The notes below the pieces were generated by a model that searched no databases, was not told where the DNA came from, and saw only the letters and a program-made list of their open reading frames with translations. From assembly GCA_021786695.1 (NCBI GenBank), contig JAJYMT010000033.1, forward strand, positions 1 to 21,268: 21,268 bases of DNA, in the 5' to 3' direction. The DNA comes from a bacterium. Lineage in GTDB: Bacteria; Patescibacteriota; Patescibacteriia; Patescibacteriales; GWE2-39-37. Both the position numbers and the translations under genes were made by a program. Positions 18,806-21,268 of the stretch are shown here, piece after piece. The number at the start of each line of letters is the position of its first letter. Position 1 is the first letter of the stretch.

Positions 18806-20320
18806 ATGAACTATCTTTTTTACCCGCTCGCGCTTGTAGGAGGTTTTTTTGTCGGCTATTTTATCCGCAAAACGGTCGCCGGCAACAAGATGAGGAACGC
18901 CGAGCTCAAGGCGGAAAAAATTCTCGGGGAGGCCCGGACCAAGAATTCTGAAATCATCCTCGAGGCGCAGAACAAGGCGCTCGGGATCATCGACGAAGCG
19001 AAGAAGGAAAATTCCAAGGCGCGCCGCGAGATCGGCGAACTGCAGGCGCGCCTGGAAAAACGGGAAACGGTCTTCTCCCAAAAATTGCTGGAACTGCAGG
19101 AAAAGCAGCAGCAGCTCTACGACAAGGTAAACCAGGTCGAAGAGGTGAAGGAAAAAATCCGCAAAATCAAGGAAGAGCAACTTGCTAAGCTGGAAAAGAT
19201 CGCCGCGCTCACCAAAGAAGAGGCCAAGCAGGTGCTGCTCCGGAACGTAGAAGATGAAATAAAAGATGAGCTTATCTCCCGCATCAACAAACTGGAGAAA
19301 GAATCGGTCGAATCGCTCGAAGAAAAATCCCGCGATATGCTCGCCGGCACGATGCAGCGTCTGGTTTCCAACTACACCACCGAGATCACCACTACGGCGG
19401 TCGAACTGCCTTCGGACGAGATGAAGGGCCGGATCATCGGCCGCGAAGGACGGAACATCAAAGTAATCGAGCAACTGACCGGCACCGAGATTATTGTCGA
19501 CGATACGCCGAACGTAATCACCCGTTCCGGCTTCTCGCCAATCCGCCGCCACATCGCCAAACGGGCGCTGGACAAACTGATCCTGGACGGCCGGATACAC
19601 CCGACCAAGATCGAGGACGCGATCGAACAGGCGAAAAAGGAACTGGCGGTCGACATTAAAAAGGCGGGTGAAGAAGCGATGTACGAACTCGGCGTCACCG
19701 GTTTCGACCCGAAACTGGTGCAGATCATCGGCCGGCTAAAATACCGCACCAGCTACGGACAGAACGCCCTTAGGCACTCGGTCGAGGTGGCGCATCTCGC
19801 CGGCATGCTGTCCGAAGAACTTGGTACCGACCCTTCATTGGCTAAAAAGGCCGGCCTACTCCATGACATCGGCAAAGCGGTCGACCACGAGGTCCAGGGC
19901 ACCCATCCGGAAATCGGTTCGAACATCGCCAAAAAATTCGGGCTGACCCAGGAAATTATCGACCCGATCGAGACCCACCACGAAGACCGCCCGCGCGGCC
20001 TGCTCGCCATCATCGTCAAGGTGGCCGACGCGATTTCCGCCGCCCGTCCGGGCGCGCGCCACGATTCCTTCGAACAATATATCCATCGCCTGGAAGAGCT
20101 GGAAAAAATCGCCGCTTCTTTCGACGGCGTGGAAAAATCATACGCCATCCAGGCCGGACGCGAAGTGCGCGTCTTCGTCGAGCCGACCAAGATCGACGAC
20201 CTGACCGCCTACAATCTGGCCAAAGACATCGCTAAAAAAATCGAAGCGGAACTCAAATATCCGGGCGAGATCAAGGTCAATGTCATCCGCGAGATGAGAG
20301 TGACGGAATACGCCAGGTAA
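18806..20320 (+). CDS. rny: Ribonuclease Y
   Basis: A membrane-anchored endoribonuclease that starts decay of many mRNAs. The 504-residue protein has one N-terminal membrane segment (2-20), a long coiled coil (about 28-180), a KH RNA-binding domain with GRIIGREGRNIK (208-219), and an HD domain with HSVEVAH (324-330) and LLHDIGKAVDHE (351-362), where H353-D354 are the metal-binding pair. The length is usual. The ATG at 18806 begins the expected hydrophobic start. It is followed by ymdB, as ymdA-ymdB in Bacillus. The long leader suggests post-transcriptional control. Confidence 0.96.
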   Translation: MNYLFYPLALVGGFFVGYFIRKTVAGNKMRNAELKAEKILGEARTKNSEIILEAQNKALGIIDEAKKENSKARREIGELQARLEKRETVFSQKLLELQEKQQQLYDKVNQVEEVKEKIRKIKEEQLAKLEKIAALTKEEAKQVLLRNVEDEIKDELISRINKLEKESVESLEEKSRDMLAGTMQRLVSNYTTEITTTAVELPSDEMKGRIIGREGRNIKVIEQLTGTEIIVDDTPNVITRSGFSPIRRHIAKRALDKLILDGRIHPTKIEDAIEQAKKELAVDIKKAGEEAMYELGVTGFDPKLVQIIGRLKYRTSYGQNALRHSVEVAHLAGMLSEELGTDPSLAKKAGLLHDIGKAVDHEVQGTHPEIGSNIAKKFGLTQEIIDPIETHHEDRPRGLLAIIVKVADAISAARPGARHDSFEQYIHRLEELEKIAASFDGVEKSYAIQAGREVRVFVEPTKIDDLTAYNLAKDIAKKIEAELKYPGEIKVNVIREMRVTEYAR

Positions 20321-20332
20321 ATAAGTGCCATG

Positions 20333-20422
20333 CTGGAGTCCCGCCGAGGCGGGACGATAGCATCTTGTGAATTTATCACGAGATCCTATCGCTCCCCCGG
20401 ATCGAATCCGGGGTCGCTCCAG
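20333..20422. repeat. Cruciform palindrome cluster between rny and ymdB
   Basis: CTGGAG (20333-20338) and CTCCAG (20417-20422) enclose three hairpins: GTCCCGCC-ga-GGCGGGAC (20338-20355), GATAG..CTATC with inner ATCTTGTGA/TCACGAGAT (20356-20390), and CCCCGGAT-cga-ATCCGGGG (20395-20413). It fills nearly the whole gap. Confidence 0.8.
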
Positions 20423-20436
20423 GATGACAAACGCTT

Positions 20437-21237
20437 ATGTTAAAAATCCTATTCATCGGTGACATCTACGGCAAGCTCGGACGCGAAACGGTGAAAAAAA
20501 TCCTGCCTCAGATAAAAGATGAGGAGCAACCGAATTTGGTAATTGCGAACGCCGAAAACGTGGCGCACGGTTCCGGCATCTCGCTTCCCACCATCAAAGA
20601 ATTGATGTCCTCGGGCGTCGATTGGCTTACCACCGGCGACCACGCCTTTGACAATGAAGAACAGTTCAAGTTCTGCGTCGCCGAAGGCCTGCCGGTCATC
20701 CGTCCGGCCAATTATTCGGCCGGCGTGCCCGGCGTAGGGCATAGATTGATCCAGACGGGCAACTACCAAATACTGCTGATAGCGGTTTTGGGGCGGGTTT
20801 TTTTGCACCAGGATTTTGATGACCCCTTCCGCGCCGTTGACTCGATTTTAGACGAATATTTGGCAAAATTTAAACCCTCTGCTATAATTGTTGATATCCA
20901 CGCGGAGGCAACCTCGGAAAAAATCGCCTTGGGCCACTACCTGGACGGGCGCGTCTCGGCGGTCCTTGGAACCCACACGCACGTAATGACCGCCGACGCC
21001 AGAATCCTGTCCCGAGGCACGGCTTTTATGAGCGATGTCGGCATGGTCGGAGCGGTTGATTCGGTCATTGGACTTGGCAAAGAGAATGTGATAAAATCCT
21101 TTTTGACGCAGATCAAGCAGGAAAAGATTGTGCCGGAAACGGGCGGGGCGCTCTTGAATTCAGTGCTCGTCACCATCGATCCGGGAACTGCCAAGGCGGT
21201 CGAAATCAAGCCGATTACAAGGTATTTAACAATTTAA
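20437..21237 (+). CDS. ymdB: YmdB-family metallophosphoesterase
   Basis: A 266-residue dinuclear-metal phosphoesterase of the YmdB family (TIGR00282), whose Bacillus member hydrolyses cyclic nucleotides and affects RNase Y-related phenotypes. Metal-site motifs: GDIYG (8-12), NAEN (38-41), TGDHAFD (66-72), VDIHAEATSEK (about 150-160) and GTHTHVMTAD (about 179-188). At the third motif the family usually has GNH; here GDH replaces the asparagine metal ligand by aspartate. Start at 20437, no Shine-Dalgarno, 14 nt after the palindromic spacer. Same direction as rny, likely co-transcribed unless the spacer interrupts. Confidence 0.93.
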   Translation: MLKILFIGDIYGKLGRETVKKILPQIKDEEQPNLVIANAENVAHGSGISLPTIKELMSSGVDWLTTGDHAFDNEEQFKFCVAEGLPVIRPANYSAGVPGVGHRLIQTGNYQILLIAVLGRVFLHQDFDDPFRAVDSILDEYLAKFKPSAIIVDIHAEATSEKIALGHYLDGRVSAVLGTHTHVMTADARILSRGTAFMSDVGMVGAVDSVIGLGKENVIKSFLTQIKQEKIVPETGGALLNSVLVTIDPGTAKAVEIKPITRYLTI

Positions 21238-21251
21238 ATAATTATACGCGT

Positions 21252-21268
21252 ATGAATAAAGCATCATT
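21252..21268 (+). CDS. Possible start of next gene (truncated)
   Basis: ATGAATAAAGCATCATT begins 14 nt after the ymdB stop and is open to the window edge (five codons). Nothing more can be said. Confidence 0.25.

Overview
The window looks like a chromosomal segment of an uncultured Patescibacteria (Candidate Phyla Radiation) bacterium, probably of Parcubacteria type. This is inferred from gene content: small spaced-out housekeeping genes, a shortened IF-2, several starts without a Shine-Dalgarno, and above all a run of small two-helix pilin-like proteins (Mbov_0395 / T4SS-pilin type) that is typical of these genomes. No 16S or other phylogenetic marker is present, so the assignment is moderate.

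Layout. 1-940 (+): rplS with a hairpin leader, then tRNA-Leu(GAG) and tRNA-Val(UAC) and a terminator. 947-3139 (-): pyrD-pyrC, two pyrimidine-synthesis genes with their own promoter and terminator. 3150-4401 (+): tsaE (tRNA t6A modification), interrupted in frame by a palindromic element, coupled to a hypothetical gene. 4351-5684 (-): dksA/traR-like gene, lspA and a small hypothetical gene. 5685-7060: about 1.4 kb without a convincing protein gene, rich in hairpins, holding a candidate structured RNA, TCCACA palindromes around a DnaA-box-like site, and a tRNA-Cys nested inside the broken halves of a second tRNA-Cys-like gene. 7061-7915 (-): 3D-domain envelope protein. 7966-8539 (+): small lipoprotein. 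8558-11176 (-): six tandem pilin-like genes. 11180-13453 (-): GT-C type membrane glycosyltransferase and truB. 13509-21268 (+): infB, rbfA, a hypothetical gene, a DHH phosphoesterase, clpP, rny and ymdB.

Most genes serve translation and RNA metabolism (L19, tRNAs, TsaE, TruB, IF-2, RbfA, DHH nuclease, RNase Y) or the cell surface (LspA, lipoprotein, 3D protein, pilins, glycosyltransferase). The infB-rbfA-DHH-truB cluster is partly kept, but truB has been turned to read divergently from infB. rny-ymdB is the conserved pair also known in Firmicutes.

The most unusual content is (1) the six-gene pilin array with a strong hairpin after its first gene; (2) palindromic repeat elements that sit between genes and also inside the reading frames of tsaE and the DHH gene, like Rickettsia palindromic elements; (3) decaying partial copies, direct and inverted, around both tRNA loci; (4) terminator-like hairpins between promoter and start codon of rplS, dksA, the 3D gene, infB and rny. 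All calls come from reading the sequence; no database search was run.
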